A stretch of 64,000 nt of DNA from Ferrimonas marina (GCF_900129905.1 NZ_FQXG01000005.1:1-64000); one strand, 5' to 3'; positions 8,763 through 18,057 are shown, counted from the first letter of the stretch. The notes: a model not told the origin generated them from the letters alone. Made by a program: numbers and translations.

Positions 8763-10115
8763 ATGAGTCACACCCAGGCCTGCTCCGCTGCCCACGTCGA
8801 ATCCACGCCGCGCCCCTCCGCGCTGGCCCTGCTGCCCCTGTTGGTTTACCTGGCCCTGTTTGTCGGTGCCGGCGTTTACTTCCAGAGTCAGGGCACCGAC
8901 TTCGCCTTCTACCAGCTCTCCCCGGTGGTGGCGATCCTGCCGGCGATCATCCTGGCACTGGCCCTGAGCAAGCAGCGCCTCAATGACAGCATCGAGACCC
9001 TGATGAAGGGCATTGGTGACAATAACATCATCGCCATGTGCCTGATCTACCTGCTGGCAGGCGCCTTTGCCGCAGTGGCCAAGGCCACCGGTGGAGTGGA
9101 CGCCACCGTCGCCCTGGGTCTGGCCCTGATCCCGGCCACCCTGCTGCTGCCGGGCCTGTTCCTTATCAGCGCCTTCATCGCCACCGCCATGGGCACCTCC
9201 ATGGGCACCATCGCCGCGGTTGCCCCGGTCGCCCTGGGCATCGCCAGCCAGACCGGCATCGATCCGGCACTGATGGCCGGCGTGGTGCTGTCCGGTGCCA
9301 TCTTCGGTGACAACCTCTCCATCATCTCCGACACCACCATCGCCGCCACCCGTACCCAGGGCGCCGAGATGAAGGACAAGTTCCGCGAGAACATCTACGT
9401 TGCCGGCCCCGCCGCCATTGTCGCCCTGCTGCTGTTCACCCTGGCCGGCAGCGGCCAGGCAGAGATCGCACCACAAAGCATCGAGCTGACCAAGGTGGCG
9501 CCCTACCTGACCATCCTGATCCTGGCGGTGATGGGTCTGAACGTGTTCCTGGTACTCTCACTGGGGATCCTGCTGGCCGGTGTGACCGGCATGATCAGCG
9601 CCATGGGCGATGCCCAGACAAGCTACGGCATCATGACCTTTGGCCAGGACATCTACGAAGGCTTCACCAACATGCAGGAGATCTTCCTGCTGTCCATGCT
9701 GGTGGGTGGCCTCGCTGCGCTGATGACCGCCCAGGGCGGCCTGAGCTGGCTGACCCAGAAGATCACCGGCTGGCTGGGGCAGCGCCGCAGCGCCGCCAGT
9801 GCTCAGCTAGGCATGGGCGCCCTGGTGGCCGCCACCAACACCTGCGTGGCCAACAACACCGTGTCCATCATTGTCGCCGGCCCGGTGGCCAAAGACCTGG
9901 CGGACAGCAACGGCGTCACCCCCCGTCGCTCCGCCGCCACCCTGGATATCTTTGCCTGCATCGTCCAGGGCCTGATCCCTTACGGTGCCCAGGCCCTGCT
10001 GCTGGCCTCCACCTTTGCCCTGTCACCGCTGACCGTGGTAGCCCACGGCTGGTACTGCATGATCCTGGCGGCGATCGCCATCGGCACCATCCTGTGGCGC
10101 AGCAAGCGCGACTAA
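8763..10115 (+). CDS. NhaC-family Na+/H+ antiporter or related transporter
   Basis: This is an inner-membrane transporter of 450 residues with about 11-12 hydrophobic segments. Sequence blocks such as GTSMGTIAAVAPVALGIA, SGAIFGDNLSIISDTTIAA and ATNTCVANNTVSI are typical of the NhaC/ion transporter superfamily, whose members exchange sodium for protons or for organic acids or amino acids. The substrate cannot be told from sequence. I start at the ATG preceded by CAGGAATCG; a longer reading with 16 extra codons lacks a ribosome site. It is transcribed alone and ends in a good terminator. Confidence 0.85.
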   Translation: MSHTQACSAAHVESTPRPSALALLPLLVYLALFVGAGVYFQSQGTDFAFYQLSPVVAILPAIILALALSKQRLNDSIETLMKGIGDNNIIAMCLIYLLAGAFAAVAKATGGVDATVALGLALIPATLLLPGLFLISAFIATAMGTSMGTIAAVAPVALGIASQTGIDPALMAGVVLSGAIFGDNLSIISDTTIAATRTQGAEMKDKFRENIYVAGPAAIVALLLFTLAGSGQAEIAPQSIELTKVAPYLTILILAVMGLNVFLVLSLGILLAGVTGMISAMGDAQTSYGIMTFGQDIYEGFTNMQEIFLLSMLVGGLAALMTAQGGLSWLTQKITGWLGQRRSAASAQLGMGALVAATNTCVANNTVSIIVAGPVAKDLADSNGVTPRRSAATLDIFACIVQGLIPYGAQALLLASTFALSPLTVVAHGWYCMILAAIAIGTILWRSKRD

Positions 10116-10139
10116 GCGCTCTGCAAGGATGAAACAAAC

Positions 10140-10166
10140 CGGCCACCCTTTTGGTGGCCGTTTTTG
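10140..10166 (+). terminator. Rho-independent terminator of the NhaC-type gene
   Basis: Eight-base arms (10140-10147 and 10153-10160) with a five-base loop are followed by TTTTTG. It lies within what would be an upstream extension of the next reading frame, which argues against that extension. Confidence 0.88.
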
Positions 10167-10209
10167 TACAATAAGAAAATTCCAATCTGTTTCAGGACCT
10201 TTGTTCTCC

Positions 10210-10530
10210 ATGCAGCGTGAACTCAAACTGGCCTTACTGGCCTACGCACTCTACTTCGGCTCCTTTGTTCTGGCCTTCGCCCCCTATGCCTTTGTCGGCA
10301 ACGAGGCAGAAGCGGGCCAGATGATGGCCGGCTTCGGTGGTTGGGCCTTTATCATCGCCTCGGTGGTGGTCACCCTGGCCTGGTTCCTCCATATCCCGGG
10401 CCTGTTCTACTCGGTCAAAACCCTGATGAACGGCCCCAGCGGCCAGTCGATGGTGGCCCTGCTGCTGCACCTGCTGCCCACCGTGGTGCTGCCGCTGCTG
10501 CTGTGGAGCAACCGCACCATCGTCTTCTGA
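10210..10530 (+). CDS. Small inner-membrane protein, three or four TM segments
   Basis: I do not recognise this 106-residue protein. Four hydrophobic stretches are visible (about 6-24, 36-53, 72-90 and a C-terminal one to residue 101), so it is almost certainly an integral membrane protein. I start at MQREL, preceded by CAGGACC; the reading frame is open further upstream but only through the terminator of the preceding gene. A perfect bidirectional-looking terminator follows. Nothing in the context suggests a specific job. Confidence 0.7.
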   Translation: MQRELKLALLAYALYFGSFVLAFAPYAFVGNEAEAGQMMAGFGGWAFIIASVVVTLAWFLHIPGLFYSVKTLMNGPSGQSMVALLLHLLPTVVLPLLLWSNRTIVF

Positions 10531-10542
10531 GGGTCTGCCCTG

Positions 10543-10573
10543 CAAAAAAACCGGCGTAAGCCGGTTTTTTTGC
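10543..10573. terminator. Terminator after the small membrane protein gene
   Basis: A symmetric inverted repeat with A-rich 5' arm and T-rich 3' arm around CCGGC-GTAA-GCCGG; it can work in both directions. Confidence 0.88.
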
Positions 10574-10641
10574 GCCAGATCACTGTGGTGCGACGTGGTC
10601 AGCCTTAAACTTGCATCACGGTTGCACCTTAAGGAAATCCC

Positions 10642-10911
10642 ATGTCAGCGTTCACCATCTACCTGCTGTATGGCTTTATCACCCTGTTTGCCCTGCTGGC
10701 TCCCTACCTGCTGCTGGCCTTTCTGGCCTCCGGCCGGATCTGGATGTGGCCCATCGGGGTGATATTGTTTGTGGCGATCCTGACCTTCCTGCCGCCCCCG
10801 GTGGCACTGTTCTCCTTCGGTCTGGCTTTGCTGGGCATCGCGGCGCTGCTGGCCAAGACGATCTATCAGTGGATTAGCCAAAAACGTCGACTCGGCGCAC
10901 TAACCCCTTAG
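10642..10911 (+). CDS. Small hydrophobic membrane protein
   Basis: The 89-residue protein has three hydrophobic segments (about 5-30, 34-48 and 52-76) and a short basic C-terminal tail (QKRRLG), which suggests an inner-membrane protein with the tail in the cytoplasm. The start is well supported by TTAAGGAAATCCC before the ATG. It is 75 bases upstream of fbp in the same direction, but no functional link is evident. The family is not recognised. Confidence 0.7.
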   Translation: MSAFTIYLLYGFITLFALLAPYLLLAFLASGRIWMWPIGVILFVAILTFLPPPVALFSFGLALLGIAALLAKTIYQWISQKRRLGALTP

Positions 10912-10986
10912 GACTTCCAACTCGCCTTCGGCTATCATACCGCCAGTCCAATCTGTCCCACTGGCAACCACCTAAGGACCGCCGAA

Positions 10987-11952
10987 ATGTCGAGTTTACA
11001 TGCACAACTTCAGTCCCGGAACGTCGACCCGGAACTGGCCTCCCTGATCCTGACCCTGGCCGAGTGCGGCAGCGCCATCAGCACCCTGGTGCGTGGTGGT
11101 GCCCTGTCTGGCATCCTCGGGGCGACCGAATCGGAGAACGTGCAGGGGGAGACCCAAAAGAAGCTGGATGTCATCGCTAACGACCTGATCAAGGAGCGTC
11201 TCAGCGCCCAGCCGCTGGTGCAGGCTTTGGCCTCCGAAGAGGAAGATCACAGCGTTGACGCCAACCCCGCTGGCCGCTTCCTGGTCAGCTTTGACCCCCT
11301 CGATGGCTCCTCCAACATCGACATCAACAGCCTGGTAGGCACCATCTTCTCGGTACTGCCGGCGCAATCCGGCGTCAGTGGCGAGGCGGCCTTTATGCAG
11401 CCCGGCCGCAACCAGCTGGCGGCCTGCTACATCCTCTACGGCCCGGCGACCGTGATGGCACTGACCACAGGTCAGGGCACCTGGATGTTCACCCTGGATC
11501 CGCAGACTGACACCTTTGTGCTGAGCGATGGCCAGGTGCAGATCCCCCAGCAGACCGGCGAGTTCGCCATCAACGCCTCCAACCAGCGCTTCTGGCAGCC
11601 GGCGATGCAGCGTTACATCGCCGACCTGATCGCCGGTAAAGAGGGCCCGCGCGGCCGCAACTTCAATATGCGCTGGATTGCCGCCATGGTGGGGGATGTT
11701 CACCGGGTGCTGAGCCGCGGTGGTCTGTTCACCTACCCGCAGGACACCAAGAACCCGGCCAAGCCTTACAAGCTTCGCCTGATGTACGAGGCCAACCCGA
11801 TGGCGATGCTGGTAGAGCAGGCCGGCGGAGTTGCCTCTACCGGCTATGAGACCATCCTCGACATCGAGCCGGAGCAGATCCACCAGCGTGTCGCGGTGAT
11901 CCTGGGCTCCAAGGATGAGGTGGAGACCTGCCTGGATTACCACAAAGCGTGA
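10987..11952 (+). CDS. fbp: Class I fructose-1,6-bisphosphatase
   Basis: This cytoplasmic gluconeogenic enzyme hydrolyses fructose-1,6-bisphosphate to fructose-6-phosphate. The 321-residue product carries the metal-binding and signature motifs of class I FBPases: SEEEDH, the [10 protein letters not shown] block, and [14 protein letters not shown] with [12 protein letters not shown] near the C-terminus. The ribosome site CTAAGGACC precedes the ATG. Being immediately upstream of ppa, which pulls pyrophosphate-forming reactions forward, it forms a small carbon-metabolism cluster, but each gene appears to have its own promoter. Confidence 0.97.
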   Translation: MSSLHAQLQSRNVDPELASLILTLAECGSAISTLVRGGALSGILGATESENVQGETQKKLDVIANDLIKERLSAQPLVQALASEEEDHSVDANPAGRFLVSFDPLDGSSNIDINSLVGTIFSVLPAQSGVSGEAAFMQPGRNQLAACYILYGPATVMALTTGQGTWMFTLDPQTDTFVLSDGQVQIPQQTGEFAINASNQRFWQPAMQRYIADLIAGKEGPRGRNFNMRWIAAMVGDVHRVLSRGGLFTYPQDTKNPAKPYKLRLMYEANPMAMLVEQAGGVASTGYETILDIEPEQIHQRVAVILGSKDEVETCLDYHKA

Positions 11953-11967
11953 TCCGGATCCCGCCCC

Positions 11968-11996
11968 TTAACGGAACTGTGGGGGCGGGTTATACT
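11968..11996 (+). promoter_or_regulatory. Likely sigma70 promoter of ppa
   Basis: TTAACG (11968-11973), a 17-base spacer and TATACT (11991-11996) fit a sigma70 promoter. The spacer contains one arm of an inverted repeat (11960-11967 with 11982-11989) that may act as a weak fbp terminator. Confidence 0.55.
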
Positions 11997-12031
11997 CTCC
12001 CCACCTCACCGCTCGGAATAAGGATTTTTTC

Positions 12032-12565
12032 ATGAGCCTAAACCACGTTCCCGCAGGCAAAGCCCTGCCCGACGACCTCTACGTCATCATCGAGATCCCT
12101 GCCAACCACGATCCGATCAAGTACGAGGTAGACAAAGACAGCGGTGCGCTGTTTGTCGATCGTCTGATGAAGTCCCCCATGTTCTACCCGGCCAACTACG
12201 GCTACGTGAACCAGACCCTGTCGCTGGATGGTGATCCGGTGGATGTGTTGGTGCCCACCCCGTTCCCGCTGCAGCCCGGTTCAGTGATCCGCTGCCGCCC
12301 GGTGGGTGTGCTGAAGATGACCGACGAGTCTGGCGAGGACGCCAAGATCATCGCCGTGCCCCACACCAAGCTGTCCCAGGAGTACGACCACATCCAGGAT
12401 GTGGACGACCTGCCGGAGCTGCTCAAGGCCCAGATCAAGCAGTTCTTCGAACGCTACAAAGAGCTGGAGAGTGGTAAGTGGGTGCAGGTGGATGGCTGGG
12501 ATAATGCCGACGCCGCCCGTGCTGAGATCAGCAGCTCCGCCGAGCGCTATCAGCAAGAGGGCTAA
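12032..12565 (+). CDS. ppa: Inorganic pyrophosphatase
   Basis: The 177-residue product (E. coli 176) is a family I soluble pyrophosphatase, an essential cytoplasmic enzyme that hydrolyses PPi. The Mg2+-binding signature DGDPVDVLV and the DVDDLP block are present, as are the substrate-contacting [12 protein letters not shown] and the terminal FFERYKELE region. A sigma70-like promoter lies 36 bases upstream of the start. It converges on the lipoprotein gene at 12572, with only six bases between the two stop codons. Confidence 0.97.
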   Translation: MSLNHVPAGKALPDDLYVIIEIPANHDPIKYEVDKDSGALFVDRLMKSPMFYPANYGYVNQTLSLDGDPVDVLVPTPFPLQPGSVIRCRPVGVLKMTDESGEDAKIIAVPHTKLSQEYDHIQDVDDLPELLKAQIKQFFERYKELESGKWVQVDGWDNADAARAEISSSAERYQQEG

Positions 12566-12571
12566 TTAGCC

Positions 12572-13696
12572 CTAGTGGGATCGCAGCGCTGTCAGCTTAA
12601 GCTGGTAGCGCTGTTTTTCGTTCTGGGGGGCCAATTCGTGGGCCTTACTCAGGTGGCGCTCGCTGAGTCGGAACTGACCGTTGGAGAAGTAGGCCCGGGA
12701 CAGGCCAAAGTGAAACTCGTGGCGATAATCCGCCAGGTCCAGCGCCCGCTCAAAGTAACGCACCGCCGACGCGTACTGGCCACGGCGATAGGCCTGCTCC
12801 CCCATGTCGTAGTAGTAATAGGGGTTTCGTATTCGCCGCAGTTCCAGCTCTTTGTGGATTGCCTGCCACTCTATTAGGCGATTCTGACTGGCCAACAGCA
12901 CCGACAGGTTGTGCATCGCATCCAGCTCCACCTTGGGCAACTGCATGGCATGGCGATAGACCGCCTCAGCCTCCGCCTCCAGACCATGACGGCGATAGAG
13001 TACCCCCAGGGTGTTCCACATCTGGTCGTAGCCAGGCTCAATCTGGTAGGCCATCTTCAACAGCTGGTAAGCCCGGTCCCGATCGCCATCCACCATCGCT
13101 TCCGCCGCCAGGTTGTTGTAGTAACGCGCCATCAACTGGGATTCGGACAAACGGCGGATCTGGTAACCACGCATCTGGCTGCCCGGCAGAAAATCAATGG
13201 TGGAGGTATCGCCACTGAAGCGCACCTCATCCAGGTTCACGACATTGGAAAGACGCAGATTGACGTGGCCATTGAGTAGGTAGAGTCCGCCTTGGCGATC
13301 CCACACCGGTGGTGCTTCCACCAACTGGTACTGGTAGGGGATATTGAGGCTGCGGGCCAGGCTGGCGGTCATCAGTACCAGCGACATGCAGTTGCCGGAG
13401 CCGGTTTCAAAGGTTTCTGAGGCGTTGCGGGTACGGCTGTTGTCGTAGCGCACCTCGCCATCGTCGAACAGGTAATCCACCAGCGCCTTTTTGGGATTGG
13501 AGCTCTTGGCCAGCTTGCGTGCCAGTACCTCCATTGGCGGGCTCATAGCAAACGCCTGCTCAGGGGAGGGCACCACGCCGGAGTCATCAAAGTGATGATC
13601 CTGCCAAAGCGAGGGGTCGGCCGTCTGGGTGGGCCCGCTGCTGGCGCAGCCTGCCAGCCCCAGTAACAAGGCGAGGAAAACGGACAGAGTTCGCAT
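12572..13696 (-). CDS. Lipoprotein with transglutaminase-like and TPR domains
   Basis: The 374-residue product has a lipoprotein signal with lipobox LAGC (Cys17). Residues about 60-175 form a transglutaminase-like domain: Cys103 in GSGNCMSLVL, His144 in NGHVNLRL and Asp168 in TIDFLP fit the Cys-His-Asp triad. Residues about 190-370 are TPR repeats (for example NTLGVLYRRHGLEAEAEAVYRHA and the following units). Proteins of this design are probably envelope proteases or scaffolds, but I know of no assigned substrate. The gene is monocistronic, convergent with ppa and divergent from the MFS gene. Confidence 0.75.
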   Translation of the reverse strand: MRTLSVFLALLLGLAGCASSGPTQTADPSLWQDHHFDDSGVVPSPEQAFAMSPPMEVLARKLAKSSNPKKALVDYLFDDGEVRYDNSRTRNASETFETGSGNCMSLVLMTASLARSLNIPYQYQLVEAPPVWDRQGGLYLLNGHVNLRLSNVVNLDEVRFSGDTSTIDFLPGSQMRGYQIRRLSESQLMARYYNNLAAEAMVDGDRDRAYQLLKMAYQIEPGYDQMWNTLGVLYRRHGLEAEAEAVYRHAMQLPKVELDAMHNLSVLLASQNRLIEWQAIHKELELRRIRNPYYYYDMGEQAYRRGQYASAVRYFERALDLADYRHEFHFGLSRAYFSNGQFRLSERHLSKAHELAPQNEKQRYQLKLTALRSH

Positions 13697-13803
13697 AAAG
13701 ACAGCATAGCGCCGCCGCGGACACTTTACACCCCATTCACACGATCGTCACAATACTCTGCTAGTGACCTGAATGCCGACCGCACTCGAACAAGGACCTG
13801 TCG

Positions 13804-14988
13804 ATGCCAACCTTTACTCCGCAAGCCAAGCTCCTGCTGGGACTGACCTTTATCATGTCGCTGGTGTTCGCCACCTGGCAGGTTTTGCTCAACAACTTCG
13901 TGGTGGAGGTGGCTCAGTTTGATGGCCAGCAGATAGGCTTGCTGCAGTCCTTGCGGGAGGTGCCGGGTTTTCTTGCCTTCACCGCGGTCTGGCTACTGCT
14001 GCTCTGGCGCGAGCAGACCCTGGCGCTGTTGGCGATGGCGGCATTGTGTCTTGGCGTCGCCCTGACCGGCCTGTTTCCCTCGGCGCTGGGCCTTTATGCC
14101 ACCACGGTATTGATGTCCATCGGCTTCCATTACTACGAGACGGTCAATCAGTCGCTGACCCTGCAGTGGCTGCCCAAGCAGCAAACTGCTGAATTTCTCG
14201 GTCGCAGCCTGTCGGTGAAGGCCTTCGGCGCGCTGCTGGCTTACGGCCTGATCGCCCTGCTGATGGGCTGGCTGGAGTGGGACTATGCCCAGGTCTACTT
14301 GCTGATCGGCACTCTGGGGATGGGGATGCTGCTGGCGCTGGCCCGTCATTTTCCACGCTTCGAGGGTGGCCCGGCCCAGCATAAGAAGCTGTTGCTGCGG
14401 CGTCAGTACTGGCTCTACTACGGCCTCACCTTCCTGTCCGGCGCACGACGGCAGATCTTTCTGGTCTTTGCCGCCTTCCTGATGGTGGAGCGGTTCGAGT
14501 TCAGCGTGCTGGAGATCACCGCCCTATTCCTGTTCAACCACCTATTCAACCTGCTCTGTGCCCCGGCCATCGGCCGCTTGATCGCCCGCTTTGGTGAGCA
14601 GCGTGCCTTGCTGCTGGAGTACAGCGGCCTGGTGCTGGTGTTCTGTGGCTACGCCGTGGTCGACAATGCCGCTATCGCCGCCGGGCTCTACGTCATCGAC
14701 CACCTGCTGTTTGCCCTGGCCATCGCAATGAAGAGCTATCTGCAGAAGATTGGCGATCCCCGGGACATGGCCGCCACCGCTTCGGTCAGCTTCACCATCA
14801 ACCACATCGCCGCGGTGGTTATCCCCGCCCTGTTGGGCTGGCTCTGGCTGCAAAGCCCGAGCCAGGTTTTCCTGATCGGCGCTGCATTTGCCGCGGTGTC
14901 ATTGACGTTATCAATGGCAATCCCTCGACAACCCACACCAGAACAGCCAGTTCGTCCTTGGCTGACGCTGAGGTCAGCTAAGCTATAG
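13804..14988 (+). CDS. Major facilitator superfamily transporter
   Basis: A 394-residue inner-membrane protein with about 12 hydrophobic segments in two halves, separated by a basic cytoplasmic loop near residues 186-205 (RHFPRFEGG...KKLLLRRQYW). This topology and size are typical of MFS permeases. The substrate is unknown: no diagnostic sugar or drug signature stands out. CAAGGACCTGTCG before the ATG is a good ribosome site. The gene is followed closely by the SRPBCC gene in the same direction (27-base gap), so the two may be co-transcribed with the TIGR03899-like gene. Confidence 0.8.
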   Translation: MPTFTPQAKLLLGLTFIMSLVFATWQVLLNNFVVEVAQFDGQQIGLLQSLREVPGFLAFTAVWLLLLWREQTLALLAMAALCLGVALTGLFPSALGLYATTVLMSIGFHYYETVNQSLTLQWLPKQQTAEFLGRSLSVKAFGALLAYGLIALLMGWLEWDYAQVYLLIGTLGMGMLLALARHFPRFEGGPAQHKKLLLRRQYWLYYGLTFLSGARRQIFLVFAAFLMVERFEFSVLEITALFLFNHLFNLLCAPAIGRLIARFGEQRALLLEYSGLVLVFCGYAVVDNAAIAAGLYVIDHLLFALAIAMKSYLQKIGDPRDMAATASVSFTINHIAAVVIPALLGWLWLQSPSQVFLIGAAFAAVSLTLSMAIPRQPTPEQPVRPWLTLRSAKL

Positions 14989-15014
14989 TCTCCTGGCAGA
15001 GCAAGGACTCTCGG

Positions 15015-15554
15015 ATGAAAACTCTTCTTAAATTATCGGTATCGATAGTCGCTATTGTGATTGTGCTAGGTGTCTTGCTCCCCGCCAATTTCAGCGTGGA
15101 GCGGGAGGTGGTGATCGAGGCCCCATCGGAGCAGATCCACCCCTATGTGAACGAGCTCTTTCTCTGGCCGCTATGGTCCCCTTGGGAAGACCAGGACCCG
15201 AATATCCAGGTGATACTGGGGGTACCCAGCCAGGGTGTGGGCGGTAATCAAAGCTGGACCGACAGCAGTGGCGGTGGGCGGCTGGTGATCACCGCCTCGG
15301 ATCCTGCGGTTGGAATCAGTTACGATACGTTCTTTGGCACCAGCCCAGAAGCCTACCCGGCCTCGTTTAACTTTGAGCCATTGAATGGACAAAGTACCCG
15401 AGTCTATTGGCGCATGGAGGGCACCATGAAGGTGCCCATATTAGCGCCCTACCTGGCGTTGATGGCTGACCGAATGATTGGCGACCCGTTTGAGCAAGGA
15501 TTGGGGAAACTCAAGTGGGTTGTGGAGCAACAGCAGATGCCTGAGGAGCAGTAG
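15015..15554 (+). CDS. Membrane-anchored SRPBCC (START/polyketide cyclase-like) protein
   Basis: The 179-residue protein has an N-terminal hydrophobic anchor (about 5-24) followed by an SRPBCC-type hydrophobic ligand-binding fold. The start FSVEREVVIEAPSEQIHPYV and the block WPLWSPWEDQDPN correspond to the beginning of such domains in related envelope proteins. These bind lipophilic ligands, but the ligand is not known. It sits between an MFS gene and a TIGR03899-like gene, and its stop codon is only three bases from the next start, so the two are probably co-translated. Confidence 0.75.
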   Translation: MKTLLKLSVSIVAIVIVLGVLLPANFSVEREVVIEAPSEQIHPYVNELFLWPLWSPWEDQDPNIQVILGVPSQGVGGNQSWTDSSGGGRLVITASDPAVGISYDTFFGTSPEAYPASFNFEPLNGQSTRVYWRMEGTMKVPILAPYLALMADRMIGDPFEQGLGKLKWVVEQQQMPEEQ

Positions 15555-15557
15555 TCG

Positions 15558-16403
15558 TTGAGCGAGACCACATCCACCGCAGTGGCAAAAACCCAACCGG
15601 GCACCCTGTCCACCAAACAGCGCAGCACCCGCCATATGGCGGTCGCCCTGACCAGACTGATTGGTCTGAATACCGAAGAGACGGGCCAGCAGGCCACCCT
15701 GTTACAACGGGCCGATCAACGCAGCAAACGCCGAGCAGAACAGTACCAGCTCAATGTGGAGTCGGTGCTCAACCACGCCCTCAACTTCTCCGATAACAGC
15801 CTGGCCGGTCACGAGCCGGATCCGGACTGGATGCACCAGTTCCTGATGCTGTCAGAACAGATCCACTCCAGCCGAATGCAGGAGATGTGGGGTCGGATCC
15901 TGGCCACCGAACTGGGCCAGCCCGGTGCCTTTAGCCTGCGCTCACTGGAGTGCCTGCGGCGGATGACCCAGAGGGATGCCCTACTGCTGGCTCGTGCCGT
16001 CGCCCTGTCCTGCACCCTCAACGCCGAAAGCAGCCGCACTATTGTGCTGGGCTACAGCAGCCGCTCCGCCTTCGGTGGCCTGGTCCGTTCGCGTCAGCCC
16101 CAATTGTCATTGTCGCGCTTTGGCCTGCCCTACAGCGCCATCCTCAGCCTGCGCGAGCAGGGGATCCTCTACAACGCCGAGCTGGAAACCGGCGTGCTGG
16201 AGGAAGCCAAGCCGCTGCGTCTGCGTTTCATCAACAAGACCCTGTTGATGACCCCCAAGCACGACCGCCTAAGACTGCGCTACTACCGCTTCACTCCGCT
16301 GGGCCAGGAGCTGGCCCGTCTGGCCCAGGATCACAGCGATCCGGACTACATCGCCGCGTTAAGCAAGCTGGTGCCCAGGGACTTCGACACCTCCACTTCC
16401 TGA
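15558..16403 (+). CDS. TIGR03899-like conserved protein
   Basis: The 281-residue product matches, by my recollection of the family, the TIGR03899 proteins found mainly in Vibrio and Shewanella relatives. The helical block around residues 85-125 (DWMHQFLMLSEQIHSSRMQEMWGRIL, in part) is the recognisable part. No catalytic motif or membrane segment is seen, so it is likely cytoplasmic and of unknown function. The start codon is TTG, with GAGGAG ten bases upstream within the end of the SRPBCC gene. Its last 58 bases overlap the 3' end of cobA on the other strand. Confidence 0.7.
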   Translation: MSETTSTAVAKTQPGTLSTKQRSTRHMAVALTRLIGLNTEETGQQATLLQRADQRSKRRAEQYQLNVESVLNHALNFSDNSLAGHEPDPDWMHQFLMLSEQIHSSRMQEMWGRILATELGQPGAFSLRSLECLRRMTQRDALLLARAVALSCTLNAESSRTIVLGYSSRSAFGGLVRSRQPQLSLSRFGLPYSAILSLREQGILYNAELETGVLEEAKPLRLRFINKTLLMTPKHDRLRLRYYRFTPLGQELARLAQDHSDPDYIAALSKLVPRDFDTSTS

Positions 16404-17173
16404 GGCACATACCAGTCCAGCTCGGCCGCCAAGCCCACTACCTCTCCCACTACCATAGCGGCAGGGGTGGGAAGGTTTGGGGTTTGAGCCAACTGGCTCA
16501 GCTGACTCAACTCGCCGACAACCCTTCGCTGGCCAGGCTGGCTGGCCTGACCCACGATCGCCACCGGGGTGCTGGCATCCATGCCCGCCGATAGCAGCCC
16601 TTCCATCACCGACTCAGCGCGCTTAAGGCCCATGTAGATCACCAGGGTGTGGCCGGTCTCAACATAAGGGCGCCAGTCAGGTACCGCCTGACCCGCTTTG
16701 CCGCGGCCGGTAACAAAGGTGACGCCCTGGGCCAGGTCGCGATGAGTCAATGGCATCGCACCATAGGCACTGACCGCACTGGCGGCAGTCACCCCGGGCA
16801 CCACCTTGTAGGGGATCTTCGCCGCCTTCAATGCCGCCATCTCCTCACCGATGCGGCCAAACAGCATCCCATCGCCCCCCTTCAGTCGCACCACGCGGTG
16901 GCCCTGGTGCGCCTTGGCGATCATCACCCGCTCGATCTCCCGTTGGTCCATGCTGTGAGCACCGCAGCGCTTACCCACGGCGATCAACTCGACCGATGCC
17001 GGGATCAGTGCCAGGATCGCATCGCTCACCAGGGCGTCATGCAGTACCACTTCGGCCTGCTGCAGCGCTTGGTAGGCGTGCAGAGTCAACAGGCCGGGAT
17101 CACCCGGCCCTGCACTGACCAGCCAGACCAGGGCACTCTCTTGGCTGGGCATGGTGATGACGTCCTGACCCAT
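16346..17173 (-). CDS. cobA: Uroporphyrinogen-III C-methyltransferase
   Basis: The 275-residue enzyme transfers two methyl groups from SAM to uroporphyrinogen III, giving precorrin-2 for sirohaem (and cobalamin). Motifs of the family are VSAGPGDPGLLT near the N-terminus, VVRLKGGDGMLFGRIGEE, PGVTAASAV, and GQASQPGQRR. It is a SUMT without the fused CysG oxidase/chelatase domain. Sirohaem is needed by the CysI encoded 4 kb away. The ribosome site is ATGGAGAATCTGC. Its 3' end overlaps the convergent TIGR03899-like gene by 58 bases. Confidence 0.95.
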   Translation of the reverse strand: MGQDVITMPSQESALVWLVSAGPGDPGLLTLHAYQALQQAEVVLHDALVSDAILALIPASVELIAVGKRCGAHSMDQREIERVMIAKAHQGHRVVRLKGGDGMLFGRIGEEMAALKAAKIPYKVVPGVTAASAVSAYGAMPLTHRDLAQGVTFVTGRGKAGQAVPDWRPYVETGHTLVIYMGLKRAESVMEGLLSAGMDASTPVAIVGQASQPGQRRVVGELSQLSQLAQTPNLPTPAAMVVGEVVGLAAELDWYVPQEVEVSKSLGTSLLNAAM

Positions 17174-17341
17174 GCAGATTCTCCATTCAAAGGGCGATTC
17201 GAGCGCTTAGCATACGTTCAGGCCTTATAGCGAAGGAAAGACGCTTTTCCCTTTTGATATTCCCCACGGTAATAAAAAAGGAGAAAGTCTGCGCCTTTCG
17301 GTGATAAAAACAGCGCTTGGTCGCAATTGCCAAACTAACTC

Positions 17342-17369
17342 TTGCGCCCTAACGTAAAATCGATAAACT
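17342..17369 (+). promoter_or_regulatory. Likely promoter of the tRNA-Pro genes
   Basis: TTGCGC (17342-17347), 16 bases and TAAACT (17364-17369), followed by a GC-rich stretch (GCCGCCG), resemble a stable-RNA promoter with a stringent-type discriminator. It lies about 40 bases before the first mature tRNA. Confidence 0.45.
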
Positions 17370-17411
17370 ATGCCGCCGTTGCACAGGGAAACCTGGGCAG
17401 GCAAAGACAAT

Positions 17412-17488
<77 letters not shown>

Positions 17489-17545
17489 CTTTTATAAGTT
17501 TTGCGATTGCGAAACTTTGGCGCTTAGCCAGAAGCAAAAATTTAT

Positions 17546-17622
<77 letters not shown>

Positions 17623-17633
17623 CATTTAGAGAG

Positions 17634-17664
17634 AAGCCGTGATGCCCAGCATCGCGGCTTTTTT
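17634..17664 (+). terminator. Terminator after tRNA-Pro copy 2
   Basis: Twelve-base arms (17634-17645 and 17649-17660, one G-T wobble) are followed by six T. An almost identical hairpin recurs at 17991-18022. Confidence 0.88.
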
Positions 17665-17764
17665 CGTTTCCGACCCGCCCTCTGGCGAGGACAGTCGGAC
17701 CGGGGCGCCGGCCGGGTGCTCTGACCCAAAAGAGCTGCCTCTCACACCGGCCACATTAAGAGAT

Positions 17765-17788
17765 AACCCACCGTCAGGTGGGTTTTTT
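17765..17788 (+). terminator. Terminator inside the tRNA-Pro repeat array
   Basis: AACCCACC (17765-17772) pairs with GGTGGGTT (17777-17784) around a four-base loop and runs into T residues. It follows the repeat at 17739. Confidence 0.8.
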
Positions 17789-17990
17789 CGTTTCTGGACC
17801 CTGACGCAGTTCGGCCCTCGGAGTCGGAGCGGAGTGCCGCCCAGGCGCTCTTTCCTCCTAGAGCAGCCTCTCACACCGACCACTTTTAAGTTGGTTGGAA
17901 CAGCTGGGTTCGGGACTCGAAGTCGGAGCGGAGTGCCGCCCAGGTGCTTTTGCTTCTAAGAGCAGCTCTCACACCGACCACATAGAGAGA

Positions 17991-18022
17991 AAAGCCGTGA
18001 TGCCCAGCATCGCGGCTTTTTT
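17991..18022 (+). terminator. Last terminator of the tRNA-Pro repeat array
   Basis: This hairpin and its flanks nearly duplicate the terminator at 17634-17664, again just after a tRNA 3' end copy. Confidence 0.85.
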
Positions 18023-18057
18023 CGTTTCTGCCCTCCGACACCCGCTTCAGAAGGCAA

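Noticed and set aside
10129-10209. Upstream extension of the small membrane protein gene
   Set aside because: It runs through the terminator of the preceding gene and lacks a ribosome site.
17639-17959. A 106-codon open frame in the tRNA-Pro repeat array
   Set aside because: It runs through two terminators and repeated tRNA pieces; no coding character.
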